DNA of 64,000 nt from Azolla caroliniana. Lineage: Eukaryota > Polypodiophyta. The stretch covers positions 20,088,001-20,152,000 of the forward strand of contig JBHGNT010000007.1 in assembly GCA_043228905.1 (NCBI GenBank), read 5' to 3'. This document shows, piece by piece, positions 14,401 through 28,992 of this stretch; the stretch's first letter is position 1; every line of letters starts with the position of its first letter. Position numbers and translations under genes: made by a program. Under the pieces are notes generated by a model. It did not search any database. It was given only the letters and a program-made list of their open reading frames with translations, and was not told where the DNA came from.

Positions 14401-17400
14401 CTCTCTCTACACATATACATTATATTGCTTGCATAACATTACCGGATCTTACTAAAGCTAATATTTGGCTACATGTGGCAACACACCTTTGGTGAAGCAA
14501 TGACATCAACGTTGAATTCTTTCCCCATCAACTCGAACCGATTCTTACGAATTTGAAATGAGGAAAGGTCAGATGATAGATCATGTGAATACCTTTATGT
14601 GTGATAACACTCATATGCACTAATGTTAAAAACGATACGATATCAAGGAAGCATGATGTGAAATATCATCACTTGAGGAAAGTTTTGCAACGGAACAATT
14701 CAATTGGAACGTGTTACAAATTATATCTAGTGGAAAATTGTTGTTCAATTTAAGAAATAGAAACAATCATAAAGTTAGGATTTTACTAGCATTGCCTCCT
14801 AGAAAGGCAATCGATTATTTTTTACATCCTAGTTTGAAAAGTAGTGTGTAAAGCCTTGATACTAGGGGGAGGAAAAGTTATTTTCCACACCCTTTGATTG
14901 TCTTTATCTATATTTATGAATAGGACCTCATATTTATCGTAGTTGTTAAAATTTGCATGGTATGTGCTTGTCGTTTTGCGTTATTTTCTCTTCTCATCTG
15001 TAATTGGTTTCTAAACGCTAATTTGACCCCAAGTTTGCAAATAGCATGCAATGGTCTTTTTTGGAGTATAAAATTAGGAATTATGATGCATCAATATAAT
15101 TCAAGGATAAATTGTCCTATTTTCATGCAAATGAAAATATGCCCAAAGTTGGAAGCATTAGACATTCTAAGAGTCGATTAGGGTAATAGAAGTGTTATAA
15201 CCTCATTAAGATGCAATGTCCCATGTGTTCACGATGACACATAGTGATGCTTATTGCTCTCACTCGTTTACAAATTTGAAAAACTTATTGCTTTCCATCT
15301 AGGTTTTTAGCATGATTCGTCATTTTGAGTTTAGCACTCCTTTCTCTCAAACCCACTTTGTTGGCACAAGGGCAAGTTTTCTAGCAAGGGCAATTTGAGA
15401 AAGGTTAACCTAGCATATTGTCCTGAAGGACACACCATGTGCTCATCGATCCCAAAGAAATTCAACCCATTACCACTCGATTTTGTTTCCATTAGCTAGA
15501 TTGCGCGCACATGGGAAACATACATGCGCAACCTGAACACTACCACATGGCCAAAAATCACGATCTGCCCTCTATTTACATCACAAAATTACACCACATT
15601 CTCTCATGGACACGTTACACCACGGATCGATAAAGAGAAACATTTTTTACAAATATAATTGCGTCCATACAAAAACCATAAGGATCATAGATCAAGTTCA
15701 TCTCATAATCACACTCCCTTTCTTTCACCTTTGCCTTTTCCCATTGCAAACTACAATGAAAAAGCAACCCCTTACTATTCAAACCAGAGGTGCGATATAG
15801 TGTGGGGTGGACCCTCATAGATAGAAATTTAATAAAAAGATAGTTGTGCCAAGTTGCTCCTTACATATGTATCTTCTTAACGAACATAAATTCTATTGAT
15901 CTTGTATACATGTTTGGATTGAGTGGTCCAATACTCTCTTTTGCATACATTGTGATGTATGTATCCATTGCCTCAAAAATATAATCACCTTCTTTTCAAG
16001 GGCATCCAAGAAAATATACAATAAACTCGATGTGAACTTGTTTGTCATCATTTATACATGTAACATAACCTTCATGCCATAACCAACATGAATAGAATCT
16101 TATCAAATTAGGAAAGAATGATGAGAGTTTTAAATGCTGAATCATATTTAGGGGTAAGATGCTTGACAAAATCTAATTATTCTAATGTTATGTCATTTAA
16201 TATGCTTTTGTAGGCCCCCCCAATAGATACATGCTTATATTCGCATAAATATATGCCACAAACTAAATTGCATTGTGCCAATTTTCTTAAGGCCTTGACC
16301 AATTTCATTGCATGTACAAATGTTGGAACAATTACAAGGCTACTAATAATAGGTCTAGATTTCCCTTTCATACCTTGTTCAAATGACATAAACACGAACT
16401 TCAAACTTTTTCGTAAACAAATGCGCTCACCCGATAATTTTTATAATTTCATGACTGTAGCTGATTAGATTGCTTGTCTTACTCTTGTTTAACGTTTATG
16501 GCCATCAAGGTTTGAACAAGGACCACAAACGTACTTTTTACCCTCGCGTTGCTTGCATGTTACGAGCAATTAAACAATTATATCAAATTAGTTTTTTTTT
16601 CCTTTTCCAATGTTACTCTCCAAATTAAAATCACCCATTGATATGAAGTTCTATTTTGAAAATATTTCCAAAGCATCAAAGTAGCTTTATATATTGTGAA
16701 TGACGAGGTATTAAAAATCCTAATTACCTACAATTGTTTCATTCTTCCGTGCATGCAATATTATTGGCTTAAATACACATATTGTATATAGAACAAGCCT
16801 ATGGTTGTTGGAGTTCATTTAATAGATTAAAGCGAAGTGGTGTTTGCCTATGCATATATCAACAATATGGTGCACAAAAGTCACAACTAAAATGCCCAAG
16901 TAACAGTGACCAATGTGTCGACCTTTTAGTCCTCGGTACATTTATCAAAGGTGAAAATTTTCAATGATCGGACATGCTAGTAAAATAAGGGAAATCCTCA
17001 TGCCAGCCGTTATGCATTTACGAACTAAATAAGGTGTAAGTGAAAATTTGATGGATCATATGGAAAACCATTCCAAAAGACCTTTTGTCACCATGCAATT
17101 GTTACATGTTTGTGACTACTAGAGAGAGGTGAAACTTGATCTCGAATGATATCTCCAATCCCTTGAAATAATATGTTAAGTAGTAAGCAAATATTTTCCT
17201 TTACAATATTTGTTTGAAGTTTGAGAAATATATGAAATGTTTCCACCTTGACATACAATATTACTTGTAGGTGATCATGTTTGAACTTTCACTCAACAAT
17301 TCATTAATATGTACTTTTTGAAGAATGGTAACGTGACATTAGATATCAAACAACCGCACAGAAGAAACAATTGTGTCAGTGTTTGGTTGTTTAGCTTTCA

Positions 17401-20400
17401 TCATTGCCATCATAAGTTCGCAATATGTTATTTACAATATTTTGTCAAATCAAGAGGGTGGCTGAATACTAACAATCATTAATGAAGATACCCCTCTTTA
17501 TTTTAAAGTGCATGTAGGTAGTTTAGATGGTATTGTGGAGATCTTCCTTCGTAGACATTGTACTGAATATTTCCGCTAATGAAGATGCCACTCTTTTACT
17601 CCAAAGTGCATTGGAGAGTGTCACTACTTCATTTAACCATTTACAACATAAAATGCACCAAGGGAAGTAAAGAGAAATCTACCAAGAAACATATCATAAA
17701 CATGCCACCTGAGTTATTGTAATCTACAAGCAAAGGTACTATGATTCGTTTAAGTTTGCATATCAACCTATTGTTAGCCTACAACATTCTAACATATTGT
17801 AAAGTGATTAGAAGGACCTCATATTATCTTCCCCTTTTTGGCTCACCAAATGTTCTACCGTGAAAACATAGAAAATAAGTTTAGGGATAATAGGAATAGC
17901 CAAAAGTTTACCATAGTCCAACAAATTTGTGTGGGTGTTATCAAAGAACATCTAAGGTTTCCTCATAAATACATTGAGCAAATGGCAAGTCTACCAAGTC
18001 CCAAACTTTCCGTAGGTTCACATTAAATATACTCAATTATGTGAGTTGATATTTGGATGAACGCCGCACTCCCAATTAGATCATTAATAGGCTTTAAATG
18101 CTACGCAAGCAACTCAATGTAGGACTCTGAGACTCTAAACAACTTGTCACCAATCCCAAGGTATCGAGAGATGCCTTTTGAGCTCCCTAGACTTGGACGC
18201 CTCCATCCATAGCCAATAACATAACACATTTTCAAGGCATATATTAAAAATATCATATCATTAATCTAGAACTTCGGAAAATTGCACATACGTGTTTTTC
18301 TTCTTGTTGGAAGTAAATACTAGAATGAATGCATAAGGAAGTGCGCTCTTTATCATTCAACTCTAAGCATCAACAATTTGGTCATGAGTAATAATCTCAT
18401 ATTTTTTTTATAATAAAAGCCTCACTCCCTAAATATATCCACATATAGCCGCCTCCATAATACATGGCAATTCTTTCCTGACAAGCATACAACCATGCCA
18501 TTATACAACCAAGCCATTTTAAATCTTGAATGGATATCTTCTTCACTCAAAAGGAATATTTATAATACCCATGTTTTATCATAGATTCCATGTGTATTCA
18601 TAGTTGAAACTTGAAACATTACAAGGCACAAACCAAATCTCACATTCAAAGAGAATCTTTGCATTGTCAACAATTTGACTTATTGGACCATGTCTCATCA
18701 GAATCATATTACTACTTCTGGAGAAGAACATGTTTAATTGACGTTGTTCAAGCCTTGCTTGAATTTGTGTAGTCCAATAAATGATGATCATTCTATTCTG
18801 CATAAAGTCACAGAAGCAATGGATAAATTTCCATGTGACCTAAAATTTGTGTTCTCTACTTGAAACATAATATCACTAATTGTACCATAACAAAATCCCT
18901 AATTTGTTGCTTAATGCTCTATTAGAATCAAAATATGGTAGTGATGAGGCTCAACAAAGTGTTATTCGTACTTGTTGCATGGCAATGATGCTGGCTTACT
19001 TGTTGAACCTAGGTTTGCATTACCTAATTGCTCACAAAAGATTGAGGCCCAACCCAAATTACATAGAAGTGGCAACTTCACAATGTTATGGTAGCTCCAA
19101 TTTTAAGGTGTCCAAGGAATTAGAGCTTGGCATATTGGTATTTATTTTATATTATGAGAGATGGTCCTACAAGAAGTTTCCATGTCAAAACCTCATGCAT
19201 AGAACCTAATAACCCATCATACACAAATCGAAGATTTAAGTTACTTCGAAGTATTCCAAATACTCAATGAATGCACGATCTCAAGTTCAGGTTTAGTGTG
19301 CATGGTTCAATGATGGCGTTTGACTATTTTAGGTATTAGAGTATATTATGGTAAGATTGAAGTATTTAAAAACATTTCTTTTTTATTATCTCAATGAATG
19401 TTGAAAGGATAATAGATTTTATCGTCATCACACGAGCACTAGGAGCACCTTGTCCCCAAAGGAGTCACCTTCATCACACCAAGACTCAACATCACCTTGA
19501 CTGAGACAATCTACTTTCCAATAAGGACTTTTTGTGTAGGAGGTTTAACAACTTTGGACATAATGATTCAATGCATATACCATTTCTTTGCCATCAATTC
19601 ATATAAGCCCATATTTTTTTCCTTTTGTTGTAGGCCAACATCCCCAAAATAGTTTATTTATTTCCCTTATTACAATAAACAATATTGAAGGACATACATA
19701 TGCACAACAACTGAGAAACTATATATCTATATCTATCTATCTATCTATATAAAGACAATGTTGTTAACATGTATTAGCATCTTAACACATCTATAAGAAT
19801 TTATGTTCAAATTTATTGCATCAAAAGCAACAATTAAAATTGGCAAACTGCCATAATCCAATGCCATTTGTAGATAGATTGGTGACACCAAACAAATTAA
19901 AGATCTTATTGCCCCACTTTTTCCAACTGCATAAGTTTGTGCATGTTAGTGCCTCCTCCGAATGCCAACCAAACATGACACCAACTCCAATCATATTCAT
20001 GCCATACGAGCATACATTGGTCTCGCACGCCTCCAAACCAAAGAGCCAATATGAGCTTACCCTCAAACACATGGAGTCAATACAACAAATGCACAAGCAC
20101 ATGCCTCAAGTGTCAATGTTCAATACAAATACCACTGATTCACATCTCTAGTACACACAGACAAGGCTTAGATAAGACTCCAAGAGTAGTAATCATACAT
20201 GGGCTCGGAGTATGCTTTTTAGGATCCAATCTGCCTCCAATTAATCGCGCATTCATATGCTAGAGGTCCAAAAACTCTTAGTTCGAGCCTTTCACACTAT
20301 GCCAGACACATTAGACACCCATGTCGATGATTTCTATGGAGTTATTAAAATCGAGAACTTTCTTATACCACAAAGAAAACCAAAAAACAAACCCATTCTA

Positions 20401-20414
20401 GCAAACCTTCCGCA
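8471..20414. other. Long AT-rich intergenic stretch, no gene recognised
   Basis: About 12 kb with only short reading frames on both strands and no protein motif I can name. Small simple repeats occur at about 9,655-9,673 (TC), 14,385-14,408 (AC then TC) and 19,722-19,750 (TATC). I see no LTR ends, poly-A tails with duplications, or tRNA-like folds. Old unrecognisable transposon sequence is the likeliest content. Confidence 0.5.
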
Positions 20415-23400
20415 TCATACAGGCACAACATCATCTTTTAAGCTATCTTGGCATATGAGTATTATACCAAAGAGATTTGTCGGAAAAAAGAGCTTTCCCC
20501 ATTGGCATCCTGTAGAGATGAGATCCGAAGGAGGCACAATCATCAATAAATTGTCGTTCTTCTTCTGAATCACACCCATTACTGTAACTGTACTTCCTTC
20601 TTTGATAAACCTGCATATGAACAAGAAACAACATAGCATGCTAAATCACAATGTGAATGCATTGCTGCCTTTATACAATGTGAATAACTGAACGTATGAA
20701 TGTTATGCTAAAGCTTATGCTTTATTATAACATTCAAAGCTCATGGGTTTGGTTCTAGTGTGATGGATCTAATGTTAGTTGTTCACAATGCCTTTTACAA
20801 GTTTATTTCTTTATTTCTTGCATCAGGAAAAGAAATGCTACCTATCATGATAATAAACCCTTGTCTCTAAGTGTAATGGACATAAAACATCCCTGAAAAA
20901 CTGGGTTACACAATGAAATGTAATGAATATAAATCACTGATAAAAGAATATGTCCACAACATACCCTTCTGATAGTCTCATTGCATTGTCACTGTTCGGC
21001 AAATTGTGGTCCAAAAGCCAACGTGATAAGTCCGGCGAAATCTCACGACTCTTTGCCACATCCACAATAGCGTTCTCATCTACATATGGTGTTACATTTG
21101 CCCCATAGCCCACTTTAACCAATGCTCTCAGCCCTGACTTATAGTCTGATATATAGAAATCGACCGCTTTCCGCTGAAAACAAGTTCAGAATTATATGAC
21201 TTCTTCATACATGAACATAACACTGATATAATGAGAAACACCCAGTATTTAATAAACGCATGGATTGATAAATACAGACGTGTAATATAAGAAACTAGCA
21301 TTAGAGTTTTGGAATGCACCAGCTTTCAATACCATATGCTGATGCATGAATGCATAAACACTTGATTATAACAAAAAGTACGGAAAAATCCCTTTAATGA
21401 ATGAGCATATGGATACGTACAAACATGGATAAATAGCATTATGAGGGGTTTATATGCCGTCTTAAACTTGATGCTAAAAAGTCTTGCTTTTTTATATACA
21501 TGTATGTGAAAATCCATGTGTTGCAACGATAAAAACAAATCAGGGTTAAGGCACTTCCACAAACCTCCATATATCTCAAACCCCAGGTGAACATTTTGTG
21601 GTTTGGTATAGTAGTGTTCGAATTCAGATTTCTATACTCGTACAATCCACACGATGTGTACACACACCGACTCACTTTCTGAAATGATGACTTCAGAGGC
21701 ACACTTGCACATGTGACAATCTGAAAACAAGCATATAAAATAGTTCAATTTTAGTCAGAATGTGTTGATTTTTACAACAAATTGGGTTTAAAGAAACAAG
21801 CCAAATTATGCATGATGACCAGTTCTTAGAAATGACAAATTCATTTAATTCAAAATAGCTGTATCTGGTGCCCATTTCTGGGGCTATGAAGATGGTTGAT
21901 TTTCTAGTAAAATAATTACACTATCTTTGGTGCCTTAAAATAAATACTTATTATTACTGAATTAATAGGTCAACCACCTTGAGAAGAGGTTTGTCACATT
22001 AAAGCCTTGAAATCCAAGATTTGAGCAACAGATTATAGTTGTGATTTAAGCAAAATGATGCATCTCAAAGCGTGTCATACATAATATCAAAGCGTTGTTG
22101 TTTGTGTGTACATTTAACATTTCAAAAATCCTGATAATAAACAATAGCCAAAAGTTTACAAAGAGAAAAACGTTCAGCATGAAAAATATTAGACCAAACT
22201 TAAATATTTTGTATTCAAGCCATGAATTTCCATCACTTTGCTCAATCAAGAGATGATGCATACTGAACCATGTGAGAGTGCCTCACGCTAAATCGCTGAA
22301 GAAAGCTATGTCATACCAGATTTGTTTATGCATTAGCAAGTATATTACCCAGAAAATATCATACAGATATCTCTAAAACATCACTTATTTGATGAAAATA
22401 TCACCATTCAGATATCTCCAAAATTGCCCTCAAAGCTAGGCCAGTCAACCCATCTCAGTCATCTACCATAAATACAGGGGTGTGTGGGTGTAAGAAAACC
22501 CCATCGACATGGACATTCATTAATTTTATTTCAGGTAAAGTAGCTATAATAGAAGGATGCATAGACATCATTCTTGTTTGTGTGAAGTAAGAAAACAATC
22601 GCATATAAATTTGTTTCTTTATTTGAGGGAACCATATGTGCAGTTTTCCGTGTTCCTCTACTTATTTCTAATCTTTTATTTCTGATCTTTCCACTATATG
22701 TCGCTTGCAGGGTAAGAGAACTCTTTCACAAGAGTTCCTTTTTAATACAAGCATTGAAGCCCACTACCCCAGTCAACCTTTTGTAACATCCTTACACATT
22801 TTTCTCAAAAGAATAATCAGCCAAACTTTGATATGTGAATGAAAAACTTTGGAAAACAGTCACAAGTATTATGGTGGAATTAAATAGCACTCACGCCTGT
22901 AATCTTCACATATTGGCCATCCTTTGCTTCATTCAAACCAAAATCTGGATATCGATTGACAAACTCCATTACAACTTTGCTTCCCATATAAGCATTCCAT
23001 ATCACCACGACCACCACGAAACTGAAGAGGCACACCACTACAATAAGAAGGATCGCGTTCTGGACGGCTGCCAATATGAATGCACCAGCAATGAATCCAA
23101 TTATAAAAAGTGGTACGACTGTCCATAATATGACTCTCGGAAGGTCCCGGATAATAGAGCAGCTTTGTGCAGCAGCGAGATGATTGATAGCTTGATTGTT
23201 AAGCACTTTATTTGACTGAAGGCTATGTGTTTTAGAGACTGAATTAGTATCAATGGGGCCTGAATTGATACCCAAAAGTTGCATGTAAGAAACAATGCAT
23301 AATTTAAAAAATTTAGTCTACTGGTTTTCTTAGTTGATGCCATGTAAGAATGAATGCACAACCAAACACTTCAATCTAAAGGTCTGAAATTGATGACAAA

Positions 23401-24511
23401 AGTTGCACACATAAAAACATGAGATCATAATCAAAATACTTCCATCCAATCTCTCTGGATGGATACTGAACAATCATATGTAAGATTGAGAGCATAATCA
23501 AACAATCTAATTAAAATTTTCTGATTTGAATCTAAAATTCCAATGCAAGAATGAGCATATAATCAAACATTTCAAATACAAAGGTTTCTGAATTGATTCC
23601 AAAAATCACGTGTAAGAATGAGAGCATAATCAAAAACTTCAACATAAAGGTCTCTGAATGGATGCCAAAAATCATGTGTAAGAACGAAAGCATTGTGGGA
23701 ATGAGAGCATAATCAAACAAAAATCTAAAGGTCTCCGAACTTATACCAAAAAGAACATGAAAGAGTGAGGATAGTAACAAAAACGTTGATATAAAGGTCT
23801 CTGATTTTATGCCAGACAATAATGTAAGAATCAGGACATTGACAAGCACATAACAGAAAGGTCTCTGAACTGATGCCAAACAATTGCATGCAAGAACGAG
23901 AGCATAATCAAACAATTCAATTAAGAGCATAATAAAAAACATTTGAAAAGAATCTAAAGGATGCATTAGTAAAAATGCTGACCAGAATGTTTCTTTGTTG
24001 CATTTACCAACGGAATGGGACCCGATGATACGATAAGACCAGTTGTCGGAAGGGGGGTAAGGGGACCCGAGTTTTGTCGGGAAGGAGGCCCCGGGGGTTT
24101 CAGGGTAGCTGATCCAGAAGAGCCCATTTTTGGGATTGGACCCGAGTGCGAATTGTGCCGCCCAAAAGTACCCAAATGTGTAATCTGAGGTGGCGGTGGC
24201 GGTGGTGGATTAAGTGGCCCCGAATGTGAAACAGACGAGGCTCTAAATGAACCTATTCTTCCTGAAGATGTTGACGATAGATTAGCAGCATTGTTTGAGT
24301 TAATTGGACCAGATTTCCTCACTTTCGGCGCCTCTATAACATTTATATCGAACATCTTTCCGAGTTCTCCAGACTTCTTTATATCTCCTCCTGTATAGGG
24401 CATTACTGTTGATTTCATGGTGGGTGTTCTTTCCTTGTGTTGTTCAGGGGCACCGGAGACATAGAGCCCATTACTAAGCTGATGTGAAAGTATCCTATTA
24501 GTACTACCCAT
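20415..24511 (-). CDS. At1g16860-like two-pass membrane protein, 5 coding exons
   Basis: Exons on the minus strand: 24511-23983, 23259-22895, 21720-21565, 21173-20965, 20610-20415. Introns are GT-AG and the joined length (1,455 bases) is a multiple of three, giving about 484 residues, close to Arabidopsis At1g16860. Exon 1 encodes a low-complexity N-terminal part with repeated SGPI/SGPL motifs and a proline run. The first splice joint itself falls inside one SGPI motif. Two hydrophobic segments (about residues 219-240 and 243-266) follow in exon 2. The conserved C-terminal part has PLKSSFQKVSRCVYTS, FTWGLR, VDFYISDYKSGLRALVK and FIKEGSTVTVMGV. The family is sometimes labelled ubiquitin-specific-protease related, but I see no cysteine-protease boxes and assign no enzyme function. 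The frame is intact, so the gene is probably functional. Confidence 0.93.
23370..23960. repeat. Degenerate ~65-bp tandem repeat in intron 1 of the At1g16860-like gene
   Basis: About eight diverged units share the order 'aaaggtctctgaa', 'tgatgccaaaaatca', 'tgtaagaatgagagcataatcaaac' in shortened or altered forms. The true acceptor of exon 2 (minus strand, ATCAATTCAG ending at 23,260) lies in a sequence resembling the same unit. The other units therefore carry acceptor-like copies on the minus strand. Period and copy number are estimates by eye. Confidence 0.75.
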
Positions 24512-25380
24512 GTCTGGATAGTAATATGAATATGTATAAGGAGCTTATAGATCCACTTTCTTGAGAGAATTACAGTGAACCAAATGTACTAATTGCGGAT
24601 ATAGAATTCACTATATAGTGAACCAAATGTATTGAAATTCCCAGGAAGAAACCACATTTATCAACTCATTGGGGTTCTTTTGATACCATTTTTCTGAAGA
24701 AAAGCCTTTTCATAAGAGGCCCTAAAGGGTATCCTGAACACCTCACAAGAATGACTAGTCTTTACTTTAATGGTGAACAAAAGCTTTCCACCATAGTTTT
24801 GAAGAAGATCCAAGCAAAACCTACACAAAAAGATTCATTTCTAAGCATTCTGATACCATTTTCTCTGCAGAGAAACTCAAGTTCATTTCTCTGAAAAAAC
24901 GGAAGAGGATGCATCAAAAAGAGAACAAGGAGAGCGCAGGTTGAGAGAAGAACATGATGTGAAGAAACCGCAAAAGCTAAAACAACAGCAAAATGCAGGA
25001 AAATGAAGAAAAGTATAGATAATCCAAAAAGCTCAAAATCACAGAAAAATGAAAAAGGGCTCAATAGAATGCATCAGAATGGGAAAAAAACGAGAATATA
25101 GTCCGATAGAAGAAAATTTTGAATGCCCAAATCGCAGGAAAATGAAGGGAACAAATGCAGAAAAAAGAAGAAGAATGAAATAACAAGATGGAGAAAATTG
25201 TAGAAAAAAGGAATTAACGAATGGATAGAATTTGCACACAAAAAAAAAACAAAAAACAAAAATGTGCCGAAAATGTAAGGAGAGTTTCTTTTAACCTGAT
25301 TAGGAACAGAGGAAGGCCATAGAAGCTTCAATATATATATACATATACATAATACATATATGAGCTTCTCTCAGTCTAGA
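24512..25380 (-). promoter_or_regulatory. Probable 5' leader and core promoter of the At1g16860-like gene
   Basis: On the minus strand an acceptor-like TATCCAG lies just before the ATG at 24,511, and a donor-like CAG/GTTAAA lies near 25,297. This suggests one 5'UTR intron of about 0.8 kb. A TATATATA-rich stretch at about 25,331-25,350 could be the TATA region. No transcript evidence is available. Confidence 0.4.
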
Positions 25381-25562
25381 AATTTGAGAGCTTCACTGTT
25401 CCAACCATACACCTTTTATCTGTCAATTCTTTCCATTTTCTTTTTTCTGCCTTTCTCTTTCTGTGTGTTGTAGCTTTCAAAGGCACCAAACTCTCTGTAC
25501 CCAAAGCAACCAAATGCTTTTTCCTCCTCTCCCTTTTCTGGTGCTCTTCATGAGGCCCTCAT

Positions 25563-26455
25563 ACATGTATGCTATGCTATGCTACTATGTATGTATGTAT
25601 GTATGTATGTATGTATGTATGTATGTATGTATGTATGTATGTATGTATGTATGTATGTATGTATGCTATGTTATGCTACTACTATGTATGTATGTTGTGT
25701 GTATGTGTGATATGTTGCTACTATGTATGTTTGTATGTATGCTATATTATGCTACTACTACTATGTGTGTGTGTGTGTATGTATGCTATGTTATGCTACT
25801 ACTACTATGTATGTATGTATGTATGTATGTATGAAGGTATGTGTGTATATGTGATATGCTATTACTATGTGTGTGTGTATGTATGTATGTATGTTTGTAT
25901 GCATGCATGCATGCATGTATGCTATGTTATGCTAATACTATGTATGAATGTATGAAGGTATGTGTGTATATGTGATATGCTATTGCTATGTGTGTGTGTA
26001 TGTATGTATGTTTGTATGCATGCATGTATGTATGTATGCTATGTTATGCTAATATTATGTATGTATGTATGAAGGTATGTGTATATATGTGATATGCTAT
26101 TGCTATGTGTGTGTGTGTATGTATGCTATGCTACTACTATGTATGTGTGTATGTGTATATATGCAATGTTACTACTATGTATGTATGTATGTATGTATGT
26201 ATTTATGTTACATATGTGTGTGTGTGTGTGTGTATGTATGCAATGTTACTACTATGTATATATGTATGTATGTGTGTATGCAATGTTACTACTATGTATA
26301 TATGTGTGTATGTGTGTATGCAATGTTACTACTATGTATGTATGCAATGTTACTACTATGTATATATGTATGTGTGTGTATGCAATGTTACTACTATGTA
26401 TGTATGTATGTATGTATGTATTTATGTTACATATGTATATGTTTGTGTGTGTATT
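25563..26455. repeat. ~900-bp compound TGTA/TGTG microsatellite array
   Basis: A pure TGTA tract (about 25,588-25,664) is followed by alternating short TGTA or TGTG tracts and spacers of the kind 'gctatgttatgctactacta' or 'gcaatgttactactatgta'. The spacers recur, so the array grew by duplicating tract-plus-spacer blocks. The 4-bp unit lacks stop codons, which produces long spurious reading frames rich in M, Y, V and C. It sits roughly 200 bp upstream of the presumed start of the At1g16860-like transcript. Confidence 0.95.
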
Positions 26456-28992
26456 CTATGGATCCTTGTATGAACACCTGGTTGCAAGCAAGCCCAATTG
26501 TGTAGAGTAGGTATTGTACTTTTCATCTTTCTCGTAAATGATCTCTTGGTCTTTATTATTGTCTCACTCTTTCCCATCTCCGTTTTAATTCTCGTTGTTA
26601 GCCTCCAACCATGCACACACCCCTCGCTAATACATGGTAATTGGAATGCAAATTTGTTTGAGGCTTCTGTGTGCAAATTGTTATGTACATTAGCTTCGTA
26701 AATGTGAGTGGTTCTAACACATATGATGTTTTGGAAACGCTGCCTTGGAAAAAAGAGTGTTGCTTATTAGAAAGAACTAGTTTTGATGTCGATGCTTACG
26801 TGGGTAAATGTTAGAAAGGGTTTACGTTGGTGTAAATGAAAGCATTGCAAATGAAAAGGGTATGATACTAGCATTGTGGTGATTAGTTCATTACGAAAAG
26901 ATATAAGTGCTCGAACGAACCTTCCAAGGTTAAAGGGTTAGAACCTTTCGAGTGTAACATATTAGATTATATATACTTTGATTTCAATATTGCTGCCAAA
27001 GATATCTATTTCGTTTACATTGGTGTTGGATTTAGATATGCGCCAAGCATGATTTGAACGTGTGCACGATCAATCATATGTTAACAAATTTTCTTGTCAT
27101 TTGTTTGACCATGTGTTATTTATAAGCAAAATGCCAGTTTTTCTATTATGCTTTGGAAGACGTGAGCGCATGGTGAGCCATGTGCAAACCTTTGAATATT
27201 ATTCTATCATTTCTCTTTCATATATTGGGCACTCATCCCTTGTCACAACGATCGTCAAATCAAATGCCTTCCAAACATCAATAGTTCATCACTGTTATCC
27301 CCTGTCTTTTTTTTAATTTACATACAAACAACAAGAAGATGACTAATAGAATCGTTTGAGTGCCATCATATGTGGATTACCCATGGGCTAAATTTACATC
27401 TTGCACTATTGGTCATCCAATGGAAGACTTGTAACAAAACTGAAATGCAAATATAAGTACAAACAAATATACTTAGTACTTAAACTTAAGTTAAATGTAA
27501 TGAAAATCAATCATGGATCTCATGAAAATCACTAGAGGACAACCAATCACTTTTTGAGGGTCAAAGAATGATTGCGTGCTATCCTGGGCATGAAGAGCTC
27601 TTGTAAAAATATGTTTATCAATTCTAAAAAAGGCATAGAAATATTCGCATGTGTCCTTACCCTATTATGTTACATCACTTGTTTGAACACTTATTTTAAG
27701 GGTTAATTATGTGTTTGCTTGCTTGAGTGACAAGCAACAATTTGCGACTAGTTGTTATTTTGGTTTGTTAACCCACTATTATGCTATGACAATATCACAT
27801 TGTTCGATGATGATTGCATGAGCACCATTGCCAACATGTTTGACTAGAACCGAGTCTCCACACCTCCAAAAGTCTACCCCATACCCATTGTGTCTCATGT
27901 GCACACCAATGGTTAACCTTGACCCTGCTCCCATAATGCATCCCAAATAGTTGAGTTTAGCCTATTAATAGATGATCAAGACAACAACTAGTATATTCAA
28001 TTCCAATCAAGTGATGTTCTCTGCAATGACTTCTTGAGAATGTTCTATTAGAAGATTTCTTTCTAGGAAACCCACATGGGATTTTTCGCAATGTACCAAC
28101 TCGTAAACGAAGGGTTATTTTTGTTCTTTATCACTTATAACAACACTTGCGTAACCTAACATAAACTCCATGAGAAAGTCTTAAAAGCATCTTTCTGTTG
28201 GTGCTCCATGAGCATGTGTGGATAACTCTCAAGGCCCACTCAACTTCTTCAACACTACCTTCGAATTGGTAGAACAAGTGTCCTTGACATGGATTGGATG
28301 TACATGACTCATATGTTCAATTTGACGATTAGTATATTAGGCCCTCCCCCACAATTAATGAGTTACACTTTTGACAGCTTGTCTAATGCACAAAATATTG
28401 TCTCGACGTCAATCATTCTGCCACCAATTACACATTAAGCATCTAGTGCGCCCTCCACCATTCTTGGACACGTATGATCAAACATTATTAATATAACATG
28501 TTGCATAATTCTGGTTCCATGTGTGTTCTCTAGGTCCTAACCATGGAATGTGCCCACCTAGCGTTGATGGGATAGAATCTACACTCGGTGTCCAAGTCCC
28601 ACACTAGGAAGTCATGTCCTGTAATCCCCAACCCCTTATATGTTCCCATTATTACAATCAGTGCCCAACCAACATAATGCTTACAAAGGAAAAGAACCCA
28701 CTACAAACTTTATCAGAATTTTCTAGGCTAACATGCTCCACGTTGCTAATTGGCAACAAAGCTGCACAAGCAATGATAATTCAATGCAATAAGGCATTAA
28801 TAAACTAGTATGGGAATGGGTTTATGGTGCAAATCTCAAGAATATAAAACACATGACACTAGAGAATGTGTAGCAATGGCCATATAAAGTAGGAAAGAGC
28901 AATTTTCAGCTTCATGAATCCAAACAAGATTGTACGTGCCAGAAAGATCAATATTCGTAAAATAACATAGATATTTGAACTTGTTTAACAAA
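26456..28992. other. AT-rich intergenic DNA, no gene recognised
   Basis: Only short reading frames (84 codons at most) without motifs. No transposon ends or RNA genes are evident. It ends at the target-site duplication of the truncated LINE. Confidence 0.5.

Noticed and set aside
8471-20414. Small genes in the long AT-rich stretch
   Set aside because: Reading frames are short, lack motifs and have no convincing splice context. I cannot support any as a gene.
23532-23966. 144-codon frame on the minus strand in intron 1
   Set aside because: It is made of the degenerate tandem repeat and lies between two well-supported splice sites.
20415-24511. Ubiquitin-specific protease function for the At1g16860-like gene
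   Set aside because: The label exists in some databases for this family, but no Cys or His catalytic boxes are visible. The protein is a two-pass membrane protein of unknown function.
25463-26510. Long overlapping reading frames rich in M, Y, V and C
   Set aside because: They arise because TGTA/TGTG repeats lack stop codons in three frames. No protein motif is present.
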